Assembly: GCF_000761215.1 (NCBI RefSeq)
Contig: NZ_CP009438.1
Coordinates: forward strand, 4,357,501 to 4,421,500
Reading direction: 5' to 3'
From: Streptomyces glaucescens
GTDB taxonomy: Bacteria; Actinomycetota; Actinomycetes; Streptomycetales; Streptomycetaceae
DNA length: 64,000 nt
Shown here: one piece after another, positions 27,746 through 36,796 of the stretch
How positions within the stretch are numbered: position 1 is the first letter of the stretch
Layout: each line of letters begins with the position of its first letter
Made by a program: the position numbers and the translations under genes
Notes under the pieces: generated by a model
Seen by the model: only the letters and a program-made list of their open reading frames with translations
Databases searched by the model: none
What the model was told of the DNA's origin: nothing

Positions 27746-27913
27746 AGGTAAGGGTGCCGTTCTCCTCGTGGGCCGATAGACAGGGTCAGTATCCCACGGG
27801 GGGTCCAGCCGATTTCCGGCCGCGGCCCGGGGCCGCGGTGCAAAGGCGTTTTCCCGGATACGGCCGGGCCTGGGAGAATGGTGTCCACCATCAAGCCTTC
27901 AGCAAAAGAGGAC

Positions 27914-29683
27914 GTGCCGATCGTGGCTCAGAGCACCGAGACCACCGACTGGGTCTCCCGTTTCGCGGATGAGGTCATCGAGGAGTCGGAGCGCCGGGCC
28001 CCGGGCAAACCGGTCGTCGTCGCGTCCGGGCTGTCCCCGTCCGGCCCCATCCACCTGGGGAACCTGCGCGAGGTCATGACCCCGCACCTGGTCGCCGACG
28101 AGATCCGGCGGCGCGGGTACCAGGTACGGCACCTCATCTCCTGGGACGACTACGACCGCTACCGCAAGGTGCCCGCCGGGGTCGCGGGTGTCGACGAGTC
28201 CTGGGCCGAGCACATCGGCAAGCCGCTGACCTCGGTCCCCGCGCCCAAGGGCTCGCCGTACCCGAACTGGGCCGAGCACTTCAAGGCGTCCATGATCGAG
28301 GCGCTGGGCGAGCTGGGCGTCGAGTTCGACGGGATCAGCCAGACCCAGCAGTACACCTCGGGCGTGTACCGGGAGCAGATCCTGCACGCCATGAAGCACC
28401 GCGCCGACATCGACGCGATCCTCGCCCAGTACCGCACCAAGCCCAAGGCCGCCGCCAAGAAGCAGGGGCAGAAGCCGGTCGACGAGGCCGAGCTGGAGGC
28501 CGCCGAGGGCTCCGGCGCCGCGTCCGAGGACGACGGCAGCTCCGGCTCCGCCGGGTACTTCCCGTACAAGCCGTACTGCGGCAACTGCGAGAAGGACCTC
28601 ACCACCGTCACCGCCTACGACGACACCACCACCGAGCTGACGTACGCCTGCACCGCGTGCGGCTTCTCGGAGACGGTCCGGCTCAGCGAGTTCAACCGCG
28701 GCAAGCTGGTCTGGAAGGTCGACTGGCCGATGCGCTGGGCCTACGAGGGCGTGATCTTCGAGCCGAGCGGTGTCGACCACTCCTCCCCGGGATCGTCGTT
28801 CCAGGTCGGCGGGCAGATCGTCGGCATCTTCGGCGGCAAGCAGCCGATCGGCCCGATGTACGCCTTCGTCGGCATCTCCGGCATGGCGAAGATGTCGTCG
28901 TCCAAGGGCGGCGTGCCCACCCCGGCCGACGCGCTGAAGATCATGGAGCCGCAGCTGCTGCGCTGGCTGTACGCCCGCCGCAAGCCCAACCAGTCCTTCA
29001 AGATCGCCTTCGACCAGGAGATCCAGCGGCTCTACGACGAGTGGGACAAGCTCGACGCCAAGGTCGCCGACGGCACCGCCCTGCCCGCCGACGTCGCCGC
29101 GCACTCCCGCGCGGTGCGCACCGCCGCCGGCGAACTGCCGAGGACGCCCCGCCCGATGCCGTACCGCACGCTCGCCTCCGTCGCCGACATCACCGCCGGC
29201 CACGAGGACCAGGCGCTGCGCATCCTCAGCGAGCTGGACCCCGACCAGCCGCTCGGCTCGCTCGACGAGGCCCGGCCCCGGTACGACAAGGCCGAGGCGT
29301 GGATCAACACCCACGTCCCCGCCGACCAGCGCACCATCGTCCGCGACGAGCCCGACCTCGACCTGCTGAAGTCCCTCGACGAGCAGGCGCAGGGCTCGCT
29401 GCGGCTGCTGCTGGACGGCCTCGCCGACCACTGGTCGCTGGACGGGCTCACCCACCTGGTCTACGGCGTGCCGAAGGTCCAGGCCGGGTTCTCCGCCGAC
29501 GCCACGCCCAAGGAGCTGCCGCCGGAGATCAAGACCGCCCAGCGGTCCTTCTTCGTGCTGCTCTACCACCTGCTCGTGGGCCGGGACACCGGCCCGCGGC
29601 TGCCCACCCTGCTGCTGGCGGTGGGACAGGAGCGGGTGCGGCGGCTGCTCGGCGAGCAAGCCGTCCCGCACGGCGACGAGTGA
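27914..29683 (+). CDS. lysS: class I lysyl-tRNA synthetase
   Basis: 589 residues. This is the archaeal-type class I LysRS, unrelated to the class II enzyme of most bacteria. The HIGH motif is IHLGN (residues 46-50) and the KMSKS loop is KMSSSKGG. Zinc-finger-like pairs YCGNCEKD and YACTACGF lie near 215-245 in the insertion. An acidic and Lys-rich insertion at about 175-205 precedes them. The GTG at 27914 (MPIVAQSTET) is used, with a GAGGA just upstream. GTG at 27923 is an alternative. Confidence 0.93.
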   Translation: MPIVAQSTETTDWVSRFADEVIEESERRAPGKPVVVASGLSPSGPIHLGNLREVMTPHLVADEIRRRGYQVRHLISWDDYDRYRKVPAGVAGVDESWAEHIGKPLTSVPAPKGSPYPNWAEHFKASMIEALGELGVEFDGISQTQQYTSGVYREQILHAMKHRADIDAILAQYRTKPKAAAKKQGQKPVDEAELEAAEGSGAASEDDGSSGSAGYFPYKPYCGNCEKDLTTVTAYDDTTTELTYACTACGFSETVRLSEFNRGKLVWKVDWPMRWAYEGVIFEPSGVDHSSPGSSFQVGGQIVGIFGGKQPIGPMYAFVGISGMAKMSSSKGGVPTPADALKIMEPQLLRWLYARRKPNQSFKIAFDQEIQRLYDEWDKLDAKVADGTALPADVAAHSRAVRTAAGELPRTPRPMPYRTLASVADITAGHEDQALRILSELDPDQPLGSLDEARPRYDKAEAWINTHVPADQRTIVRDEPDLDLLKSLDEQAQGSLRLLLDGLADHWSLDGLTHLVYGVPKVQAGFSADATPKELPPEIKTAQRSFFVLLYHLLVGRDTGPRLPTLLLAVGQERVRRLLGEQAVPHGDE

Positions 29684-29696
29684 CGCATCCCGCCAC

Positions 29697-29738
29697 GCGA
29701 GAGGGGGCGCCCGGTGTCCACCGGGCGCCCCCTCTCGC
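29697..29738. terminator. bidirectional terminator between lysS and the DUF2637 gene
   Basis: A very long perfect inverted repeat: 20 bp on each side, starting GCGAGAGGGGGCGCCCGG and mirrored by CCGGGCGCCCCCTCTCGC. It sits between two convergent genes 69 bp apart. Confidence 0.93.
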
Positions 29739-29752
29739 GTCGTCCGCGGGAC

Positions 29753-30991
29753 CTACGCGATGTGGTCCTCCTCCAGCTCCGCGTTGAAGCGCTGCTGGAA
29801 GCGGTCCGAGAGCACCTTCAGGGCGCTCGGGGACAGCTTCGTGCCGTAGGTCGCCTCGATGTTGTCACCGAGGACGCCCGGCGTGGGGAAGCTGCCGTCT
29901 ATCGACTGGCGGAACACCTGGTAGAACGCCTCCTCGTCGGGCTCCGGCGGGCCGCCGCCCTCGCCCAGCTCCCGGGTGCGGTTCGGGCCCACCGGGATCG
30001 GGAAGCTGCCGGTGTCCTCCGGGGAGGGCAGCGGCTCCGGTTCCTCCTGGTACTGGTCCTCGTACTCCTCGGCCTGCCGCTGCTCCTCGTACCACTGGGC
30101 GTAGGCGGCGTCCGGGTCGTAGTTCGGGTCGTAGCCGCCCTGGTACTGCACGGAATGCGGGTCGCGGGCGTGCAGCCAGGGGTTCTGGTCGGGCTCGGCG
30201 TCCGGTTCCGGATCACGGGCGGGGGCGGTCCGCTGCGCGACGGGGACCGTCGGCGCCGCGGCGAGCTGGGGCTGCTGCGGGGCCGGCGGGAGCAGGGCCG
30301 GCTCGATGCCGGCCGCGGCCAGGCCCGCGGGGGCGGTCTCCGCGAGCGGGACGCCGTAACGTGCCAGGCGCAGCGGCATCAACGACTCCACCGGGGCCTT
30401 GCGGCGCCAGGCGCGGCCGAACCGGGAACGCAGCCGGGCCTGGTAGACGAGACGTTCCTGCTCCAGCTTGATGACCTGGTCGTACGAGCGCAGCTCCCAC
30501 AGCTTCATCCGGCGCCACAGCAGGAAGGTGGGGACCGGCGAAAGCAGCCAGCGGGTGAGGCGGACGCCCTCCATGTGCTTGTCGGCCGTGATGTCGGCGA
30601 TCCGGCCGATCGCGTGCCGGGCGGCCTCCACCGCGACGACGAACAGCACCGGGATCACCGCGTGCATGCCCACACCCAGCGGGTCCGGCCAGGCGGCGGC
30701 GCCGTTGAAGGCGATGGTGGCCGCGGTCAGCAGCCAGGCCGTCTGGCGCAGCAGCGGGAAGGGGATGCGGATCCAGGTGAGGAGCAGGTCCAGGGCGAGC
30801 AGGACGCAGATGCCCGCGTCGATGCCGATCGGGAAGACGTAACTGAAGTCCCCGAAGCCCTTCTTCAGGGCCAGTTCCCGGACGGCGGCGTAGGAACCGG
30901 CGAAGCCGATGCCCGCGATGATCACGGCACCGGCCACGACCACGCCGATGAGTATCCGGTGCGTCCGTGTCAGCTGTATGGGCGCGGCCAC
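29753..30991 (-). CDS. DUF2637 membrane protein
   Basis: 412 residues. Four membrane helices occupy about 15-140 (LIGVVVAGAVIIAGIGFAGS, then ICVLLALDLLLTWI, TAWLLTAATIAFNGAAAW and VIPVLFVVAVEAARHAIG). A basic cytoplasmic stretch follows and a long acidic, Tyr/Gln/Glu-rich tail (about 270-412) ends in a small helical segment. DUF2637 is known from Streptomyces chromosomes and conjugative plasmids (spread-protein-like), with no proven function. GTG at 30991 follows GGGAG with 5-base spacing; the in-frame GTG at 31027 has no such site. A 14-bp palindrome lies upstream. Confidence 0.8.
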   Translation of the reverse strand: MAAPIQLTRTHRILIGVVVAGAVIIAGIGFAGSYAAVRELALKKGFGDFSYVFPIGIDAGICVLLALDLLLTWIRIPFPLLRQTAWLLTAATIAFNGAAAWPDPLGVGMHAVIPVLFVVAVEAARHAIGRIADITADKHMEGVRLTRWLLSPVPTFLLWRRMKLWELRSYDQVIKLEQERLVYQARLRSRFGRAWRRKAPVESLMPLRLARYGVPLAETAPAGLAAAGIEPALLPPAPQQPQLAAAPTVPVAQRTAPARDPEPDAEPDQNPWLHARDPHSVQYQGGYDPNYDPDAAYAQWYEEQRQAEEYEDQYQEEPEPLPSPEDTGSFPIPVGPNRTRELGEGGGPPEPDEEAFYQVFRQSIDGSFPTPGVLGDNIEATYGTKLSPSALKVLSDRFQQRFNAELEEDHIA

Positions 30992-31015
30992 CCGTACTCC
31001 CCTCCCACTGGCTGT

Positions 31016-31029
31016 TGTTGCGCGCAACA
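31016..31029. promoter_or_regulatory. 14-bp perfect palindrome upstream of the DUF2637 gene
   Basis: TGTTGCGCGCAACA is a perfect palindrome 25 bp upstream of the DUF2637 start. It is a candidate operator. No regulator gene lies next to it. Confidence 0.5.
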
Positions 31030-31097
31030 GAGTGGCACATGTGTGCGGGGAACGAGTGGCCGGTCCGGTGGGGGCCGCCTTTTCGTGACCCCCCGCG

Positions 31098-31982
31098 TCA
31101 GCTCGACTTCGCCGGCTTCTTCGACGAAGTGCCCGACTTCGCGGGCGACTTGGAGGAACCCGACGATCCCGCCGAGCCGGAGGACGCCGAGGAGCCCGAA
31201 CCCGGGACCTTCGCCGACGAACCCTGCTCGTTCGCCTCGGCCACCGCGGCGACGACCTCCTTGGCGGCCTTCTCGGCGTCCTTCAGCAGCTCGCCGCCGT
31301 CCGGGGTCTTGTCACCGGCCAGGCCCGCGCCGTTGTAGTCGAGGGTGACGACCACGTTCTCGACACGCGCGACGACCGTCTGCTGCTTGAAGGTCCCTTC
31401 CTTCTTCTTCAGGTCGTACGCCACCACCGTCGCCTCGTCACCGGTACCGGCCAACGGCTTCACCTCGGTGTTCCTGGCGCCCTCCGCCGAGCGCACGTCG
31501 GTGACCTGCTTGCCGTAGTACTCCCGCGCCAGCTCCTCACCCGAGCCGCGCGTCACATCGGACTCGAAGCGCAGCAGGGAGACGTTCAGCCAGCGGAACT
31601 GGGAACCCTTCACCCCGTTGTTGTCGAGGCTGTTCCAGGAGCAGCTGCCCCGCGACGCGGTGTCGTCGGAACTGCCCTCCTTGCCCGACTTCGTACCCTT
31701 CGGCACCAGTTCGCCCAGCGTCTTCTTCGACAGCACCTCGCAGGGCTCCGGCAGCGTGCGGTACACCGCCGCCTCCACCGTCGGCGACGGGCTCACGGAC
31801 GCGCTGGTGCTCGCCGACGCCTTCGCCTCGTCGTCCGGACCGGAGTCGGAGGAACAGCCGGCCGCGAGCAGGATCACGGGGAGGGCCGCCAAGGAGACCA
31901 GGACGCGGCCGCGCCGCCCGGCCCGCCCGGCCCGCTCATCACGCATCTCACGCTGGTCGGCTCGCTGTGCTCGTCGCTGCAT
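31098..31982 (-). CDS. DUF3558-type lipoprotein (copy A)
   Basis: 294 residues. A basic leader leads to LVSLAALPVILLAAGC, a lipoprotein signal with lipobox LAAGC. A short Ser/Thr linker is followed by a DUF3558 domain starting YRTLPEPCEVLSKKTLGELVP, with a second Cys (SRGSCSWNS) that probably pairs with the first. The C-terminus is Ser/Gly/Lys-rich and disordered. The start at 31982 (MQRRAQRADQ) follows GAAGGA; ATG at 31997 is also possible. It lies beside a paralogue (copy B), and the two are probably co-transcribed with DUF2637. Confidence 0.8.
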   Translation of the reverse strand: MQRRAQRADQREMRDERAGRAGRRGRVLVSLAALPVILLAAGCSSDSGPDDEAKASASTSASVSPSPTVEAAVYRTLPEPCEVLSKKTLGELVPKGTKSGKEGSSDDTASRGSCSWNSLDNNGVKGSQFRWLNVSLLRFESDVTRGSGEELAREYYGKQVTDVRSAEGARNTEVKPLAGTGDEATVVAYDLKKKEGTFKQQTVVARVENVVVTLDYNGAGLAGDKTPDGGELLKDAEKAAKEVVAAVAEANEQGSSAKVPGSGSSASSGSAGSSGSSKSPAKSGTSSKKPAKSS

Positions 31983-32102
31983 GGTTCCTTCACTCATGAC
32001 GCTCGTGTTCCTGCGGTCGGATCGGGTCCGAGGGGCCACGGTACGCGGTACGGCAACCGCGCGGCCCGCTTCCGCGGATCTCCCGGACGGGCCCGCGGGC
32101 CG

Positions 32103-33014
32103 CTAACCGGCCAGCGAATCGGCCAGTTGGGACGCCAGGTTCCGCGCCCTGTCCTGCATTTCCTCACTGTCCGGGACCGTGCCGACGATCGCCGGCTGCT
32201 CCTCGTACTCGATGGTCACGATGACGTTCGACGTGCGGAACGCCACAGTCACCCTGCGGTGCTCGGCCGTCGAACCGCCGCTTCCCAGCTCGTCGTCCAG
32301 GAACGCCTCGTCCCCGAGGTCGTCGAGGACGCGCGGCTCCAGGCCGGTGGAGGCGGCACCGGGCGACTCGGAGGCGGACGCCGAGGAGGACGGGGAGGAG
32401 GCGCCCGAGGAGCTCGGAGCGTCCGAAGCGGCCCTGGACGGGTCACCCCCGGCGGCCCCCCGGGAAGCACCCCCGGAGGACGCCCCGCCGGACGGCCCTC
32501 CCGACGGCCCTCCCGACGGGCCGTCCGACGGGTCCTCCGAGGCGCCGGACGCGGACACCGCCGGCTGCGGCAGGTCGGCCGCCGTCCGCTTGACGGCGAA
32601 GAGCTGCTGCGCCTGGACCGCGTCGCTGACCGTGGTGTCGTAGGACACCACCCGCTCCATGTCCACGAACAGGTAGTTGGTGGCCGCCGGGGACGACACC
32701 TTCCAGCGGCAGCCCACCTTGCGGTCGTTGTCGAAGGTGGGGACCGCCTCGCCCTCGTACGCCCGCTCGCGCTGCTCCTCGTCGGTGAGCTGGACGATGC
32801 CCGGCAGCAGCGCGTCGAGGGTGTCCTGGGCGACCGAACCGCAGGCCTCCGGGAGGGTCCGGTACCGGCCGGGCTCGGCGGCCTGGGTCGCGGTGCCGCC
32901 GCCGTCCGGGTTGGCGCCGTCGGTGCTGCCGCCGTCGTCGGAACCACCGGTGCAGCCGGCCAGCAGGGCCGCGAGGAGCGCGGCGATGCCGGGTACGAAC
33001 GCCTTCCGCTGCAC
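32103..33014 (-). CDS. DUF3558-type lipoprotein (copy B)
   Basis: 303 residues, paralogue of copy A. The signal is VQRKAFVPGIAALLAALLAGC with lipobox LLAGC. A Gly/Asp-rich linker is followed by YRTLPEACGSVAQDTLDALLP and a partner Cys in VGCRWKVSS. Its middle carries a Ser/Gly/Pro tract with PSGGPSGG-type repeats (about 32460-32530 in DNA). It is probably a surface protein. GTG at 33014 follows GAGGGG with 7-base spacing. It is divergent from rtcB by 172 bp. Confidence 0.8.
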   Translation of the reverse strand: MQRKAFVPGIAALLAALLAGCTGGSDDGGSTDGANPDGGGTATQAAEPGRYRTLPEACGSVAQDTLDALLPGIVQLTDEEQRERAYEGEAVPTFDNDRKVGCRWKVSSPAATNYLFVDMERVVSYDTTVSDAVQAQQLFAVKRTAADLPQPAVSASGASEDPSDGPSGGPSGGPSGGASSGGASRGAAGGDPSRAASDAPSSSGASSPSSSASASESPGAASTGLEPRVLDDLGDEAFLDDELGSGGSTAEHRRVTVAFRTSNVIVTIEYEEQPAIVGTVPDSEEMQDRARNLASQLADSLAG

Positions 33015-33186
33015 GGTCAGGCCCCTCTCGACGGTGGTAAATCGGTTGCCGGGCCGATGACTGCCCGGGACACAATGTCTATCGCACGCGCAGCCGTGGA
33101 CGCCGGTCCGATGCCCCTTTCGTCGACCTTGGCGCCGGTTTTTGCGCTTCGAGAATCTTGCGATGACTGGCGGGGGATGAGGACTT

Positions 33187-34380
33187 ATGTCGTACGTGGA
33201 AATGCCGGGCGCGAAGGTGCCGATCCGGATGTGGGCCGACCCCGCGACGGTCGAGGAGGGCGCCCTCCAGCAACTGCGCAACGTCGCGACCCTGCCGTGG
33301 ATCAAGGGACTGGCGGTCATGCCGGACGTCCACTACGGCAAGGGCGCGACCGTCGGCTCCGTCATCGCCATGCGGGGCGCGGTGTGCCCGGCGGCGGTCG
33401 GGGTCGACATCGGGTGCGGGATGTCGGCGGTCAGGACGTCACTGACCGCCAACGACCTGCCCGGCGACCTGTCGCGCCTGCGGTCGAAGATCGAGCAGGC
33501 GATCCCGGTGGGCCGGGGCATGCACGACGACCCGGTCGACCCGGCCCGGCTGCACGGGTTCGGCACCGCGGGCTGGGACGATTTCTGGGGACGGTTCGAC
33601 GGCATCGCGGAGGCGGTGAAGTTCCGCCAGGAGCGCGCGGGCAAGCAGATGGGGACGCTCGGGTCGGGCAACCACTTTGTTGAGGTATGTCTGGATTCGA
33701 CCGGTTCGCTCTGGCTCATGCTGCACTCCGGCTCCCGCAACATCGGCAAGGAACTCGCCGAGCACCACATCGACATCGCCCGGAAACTCCCGCACAACCA
33801 GGGCCTGGTCGACCGCGACCTCGCCGTCTTCATCGCGGACACCCCGCAGATGGCGGCGTACCGCAACGACCTGTTCTGGGCGCAGGAGTACGCCAGGTAC
33901 AACCGCTCGATCATGATGGCGCTCCTGAAGGACGTGATCCGCAAGGAGTTCAAGAAGGCCAAGCCGGTCTTCGAGCAGGAGATCAGCTGCCACCACAACT
34001 ACGTGGCGGAGGAGCGGTACGACGGCATGGACCTGCTCGTCACCCGCAAGGGCGCGATCCGGGCCGGGTCCGGGGACTACGGGATCATCCCGGGCTCCAT
34101 GGGCACGGGCTCGTACATCGTGAAGGGCCTCGGCAACGAGAAGTCCTTCAACTCCGCGTCCCACGGGGCCGGCCGGCGCATGAGCCGCAACGCGGCCAAG
34201 CGCCGGTTCACCGCGAAGGACCTGGAGGAGCAGACGCGGGGCGTGGAGTGCCGCAAGGACTCCGGTGTCGTGGACGAGATCCCGGCCGCCTACAAGCCGA
34301 TCGAGCAGGTCATCGACCAGCAGCGGGACCTCGTCCAGGTCGTCGCGAAGCTCAAGCAGGTCGTCTGCGTGAAGGGCTAG
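33187..34380 (+). CDS. rtcB: RNA-splicing ligase RtcB
   Basis: 397 residues. RtcB joins RNA 3'-phosphate (or 2',3'-cyclic phosphate) ends to 5'-OH ends using GTP and Mn2+. Manganese ligands are visible: Asp74 and Cys77 in GVDIGCGM, His in GSGNHFVEV and His in MLHSGSRNIG. The guanylated histidine is in SHGAGRRMSR. MPDVHYGKGATVG is also conserved. No archease or RtcR gene is adjacent, so its RNA substrate here is open. The ATG at 33187 follows GAGGACTT. Confidence 0.95.
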   Translation: MSYVEMPGAKVPIRMWADPATVEEGALQQLRNVATLPWIKGLAVMPDVHYGKGATVGSVIAMRGAVCPAAVGVDIGCGMSAVRTSLTANDLPGDLSRLRSKIEQAIPVGRGMHDDPVDPARLHGFGTAGWDDFWGRFDGIAEAVKFRQERAGKQMGTLGSGNHFVEVCLDSTGSLWLMLHSGSRNIGKELAEHHIDIARKLPHNQGLVDRDLAVFIADTPQMAAYRNDLFWAQEYARYNRSIMMALLKDVIRKEFKKAKPVFEQEISCHHNYVAEERYDGMDLLVTRKGAIRAGSGDYGIIPGSMGTGSYIVKGLGNEKSFNSASHGAGRRMSRNAAKRRFTAKDLEEQTRGVECRKDSGVVDEIPAAYKPIEQVIDQQRDLVQVVAKLKQVVCVKG

Positions 34381-34401
34381 GGACACCCTCCCGGCAACGT
34401 C

Positions 34402-34418
34402 TCCGGCCCCTGGCCGGA
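34402..34418. terminator. small hairpin between rtcB and the phosphatase-GNAT gene
   Basis: TCCGGCC and GGCCGGA form a 7-bp stem with a three-base loop in the 43-bp gap between convergent genes. Confidence 0.4.
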
Positions 34419-34423
34419 CGCGG

Positions 34424-35689
34424 TCAGCCGAGCCGCTTCTCCATGAGGGTCACCGCGTACGGGCTGCCCGTGCCGTCCTGTTTGGCGGGTTGTTCGCCGG
34501 TCACCGTGTAGCCCGCGGACTCGTAGTAGGCGCGCAGGCGGGGGTTGGTGGACAGGCAGTCCAGGCGGCCGTACGGGCGGCCCGCGGCCCTGATGCGGGA
34601 CTCGGCGTGGTCGAGGAGGGCGCGGCCGGTGCCGGGCGGGGAGGTGTGGGGGACCGTCATCAGGCGGTGGATGTAGCCCGCGTCCGGCGGGCGCTCTCCC
34701 CAGGCCGCCGGGTCGGTCCACCACAGCTCGTAGGCGCCGGCCAGCCGGCCGTCGGCGTGGGCCAGCCAGACCTCGCCCTCGCGGACGCGGGTGCGGAAGT
34801 GGGCCTCGTCCTTCTCGCCCGGCTTCCACTGGTCGATGCCCCGGGCCAGCTGCCACAGCGCGGCCGTGTCGCGCAGGCGGACCAGGGCGGGGGCGTCCGC
34901 GTCCGTCGCCGGGCGCAGGGTGAGGGGCGGCCGGCCGGCCGGGGGCGCTTCGAGCAGGTGGGCGCGCAGGGTTGCCGCCAGGTCCCGCGCGTTCATCGAC
35001 AGGGCCTGTTCGACGTAGCCCTCGACGGAGCCGTAGCGGGCCTTGAGCGCCGTCAGGAACAGGCGCATCACCGCTGCCGGGGCGTGGCCGAAGCCGGGCC
35101 AGTGCGGGACGCGGCCGTCGTTGCGGGCCGTCCACTCCGCGCGCAGGGCGGGGGTGGCGAGCTCGGTGAGGGTGAAGTCCTCGACGACGGTGGGTTCGTC
35201 GACGCCGAGGAGGGTGAGGAGCAGGGCGGCCAGTTCGCCGGTGCGGTCCTTGCCGGAGGCGCAGTGGAAGACCAGCGGGGTGGCGGAGCGGGCCGCGTCG
35301 GTGACGAGTTCCAGGGCCCGGCGGATCTCCTTGGTGCCGTCCTCGGCGACTTCCATGAAGCGTTCGGCGAGGTAGGGGCCCGGGTCGACGTCCGGGCCCA
35401 GCGCGGCCTGGTTGTAGGGGCGGTGCTCGATGCTGAGGTTGTGGTAGGTGACGGACGGGTGCTCGGGGATCCGGCCGCGGGCGTCGATCTCCCACGGGTG
35501 GCGCAGGTCGATGACCGTGCCGATGCCCAGGGAGAGGAACCGGTCCCAGTCGGGGGTGCCGGGGGCCAGCTTGCCGAGGGAGTCCGAGCGGTAGAGGCGG
35601 CCGGGGCGGACGCGCCGGCCGTCCGTCGTCGGGTAGCCGCCCAGGTCGCGGAAGTTGTGCAGACCGGCGAACGGTATGTGTCTGTCCAC
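34424..35689 (-). CDS. fusion of a tyrosine/lipid-type phosphatase and a GNAT acetyltransferase
   Basis: 421 residues, two catalytic domains in one chain. The N-terminal part (about 1-245) is a PtpB-like protein phosphatase: FRDLGGYPTTDGRRV, RSDSLGKL, VIDLRHPWE, and the P-loop FHCASGKDRTG with Cys143 and Arg149. The C-terminal part (about 255-421) is a GNAT fold: LRPATDADAPALVRLRD, IHRLMTVPHTSPPGTGRALL as the acetyl-CoA loop, and LSTNPRLRAYYESAGY. Both activities may act on the same target, but no substrate is known. The start at 35689 is MDRHIPFAGL. Confidence 0.85.
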   Translation of the reverse strand: MDRHIPFAGLHNFRDLGGYPTTDGRRVRPGRLYRSDSLGKLAPGTPDWDRFLSLGIGTVIDLRHPWEIDARGRIPEHPSVTYHNLSIEHRPYNQAALGPDVDPGPYLAERFMEVAEDGTKEIRRALELVTDAARSATPLVFHCASGKDRTGELAALLLTLLGVDEPTVVEDFTLTELATPALRAEWTARNDGRVPHWPGFGHAPAAVMRLFLTALKARYGSVEGYVEQALSMNARDLAATLRAHLLEAPPAGRPPLTLRPATDADAPALVRLRDTAALWQLARGIDQWKPGEKDEAHFRTRVREGEVWLAHADGRLAGAYELWWTDPAAWGERPPDAGYIHRLMTVPHTSPPGTGRALLDHAESRIRAAGRPYGRLDCLSTNPRLRAYYESAGYTVTGEQPAKQDGTGSPYAVTLMEKRLG

Positions 35690-35734
35690 GTCCGCGAGCC
35701 TACGTGGCTGCCGGGCGGGCCGGCCGGAGGCCGG

Positions 35735-36505
35735 TCAGCGGCTCTCGCGGTGCAGCTTGGTGTTGGAGGCCTGGGCGCGCGGGCGGACCACCAGCAGGTC
35801 GATGTTGACGTGGCTGGGGCGGGTCACGGCCCAGGTGATGGTGTCGGCGACGTCGTCGGCGGTCAGCGGGTCCGGCACGCCCTCGTAGACCTTCTCCGCG
35901 CGCTCGCTGTCGCCGCCGAACCGGGTCAGGGCGAACTCCTCGGTCTTGACCAGTCCGGGGGCGACTTCGACGACCCGCACCGGGCGGCCGACGATCTCCA
36001 GGCGGAGCGTCTCGGCGAGGACGTGGGCGCCGTGCTTGGCGGCGACGTAGCCGGCGCCGCCCTCGTAGGTGCCGTGGCCGGCGGTGGAGGAGACGACGAC
36101 CACGGTGCCGTCGCCGCTGGCCTCGAGCTTGGGCAGCAGGGCCTGGGTGAGGTTGAGGGTGCCGATGACGTTGGTCTCGTACATCTGCCGCCAGTCGGCG
36201 GGGTCGCCGCTCTCGACCGGGTCGAGGCCGAGGGCGCCGCCCGCGTTGTTCACGAGCACGCCGACGGTCCGGAAGGCGGTGGCGAACTCGTCGACGGCCG
36301 CGCGGTCGGTGACGTCCAGCGGGTAGGCGGTCGCGGAGTGGCCCGCCGCGGTGATCTCCTCGGCCAGCGCCTCGATGCGGTCCTTGCGGCGGGCGGTGAG
36401 GACGACGCGGTATCCGGCGGCGGCGAGCTGCCGGGCGGTGGCGGCGCCGATTCCGCTGCTCGCCCCGGTGACGACGGCGATGCGGGACGCGGCGGGCGGG
36501 GTCAT
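35735..36505 (-). CDS. short-chain dehydrogenase/reductase
   Basis: 256 residues, classical SDR of the YdfG-like group. The cofactor loop is TGASSGIGAATA (residues 11-20), followed by TARRKDR, which favours NADP. NNAGGALG stands near 90, and the catalytic Ser-Tyr-Lys is VVVSSTAG then YVAAKHG near 155-160. Substrates of this group include hydroxy acids and serine-like amino acids; the one here is not known. GAGGAG stands seven bases before the ATG at 36505. Confidence 0.88.
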   Translation of the reverse strand: MTPPAASRIAVVTGASSGIGAATARQLAAAGYRVVLTARRKDRIEALAEEITAAGHSATAYPLDVTDRAAVDEFATAFRTVGVLVNNAGGALGLDPVESGDPADWRQMYETNVIGTLNLTQALLPKLEASGDGTVVVVSSTAGHGTYEGGAGYVAAKHGAHVLAETLRLEIVGRPVRVVEVAPGLVKTEEFALTRFGGDSERAEKVYEGVPDPLTADDVADTITWAVTRPSHVNIDLLVVRPRAQASNTKLHRESR

Positions 36506-36796
36506 CGGCTGCTCCTCGGAAGGGGGCGGGCGGGACGGGCGCACCCGGTGGTGCGTCGGGTGGTGCGGGCGGTGCTTCCCGCCAGGATAGGCGGGGGTCC
36601 CGGTGGGAGAATGGGACGGGTGGTTCCCGGTGGGGGATCGCCGGTGGGCGGTCCGCGGCGGGTGATCCGCGGCGGGGGCCGCCGGCGGGTGAGCCCTGTG
36701 GGGGCCGCCGGTGGGGGGTTGCCGTGGAGTGACTCCCGAGGGGAGATCCGCCGGAGGTGGTCCTCGCCGGGTGGTCCTCCGGATCGGAGGCTGATC
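36506..36796. other. G-rich divergent intergenic region
   Basis: About 290 bases with many degenerate copies of GGTGGGG and CGCCGGTGGG on the plus strand. It contains the promoters of the divergent SDR and SnoaL-like genes. I see no gene or clear operator. Confidence 0.5.
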
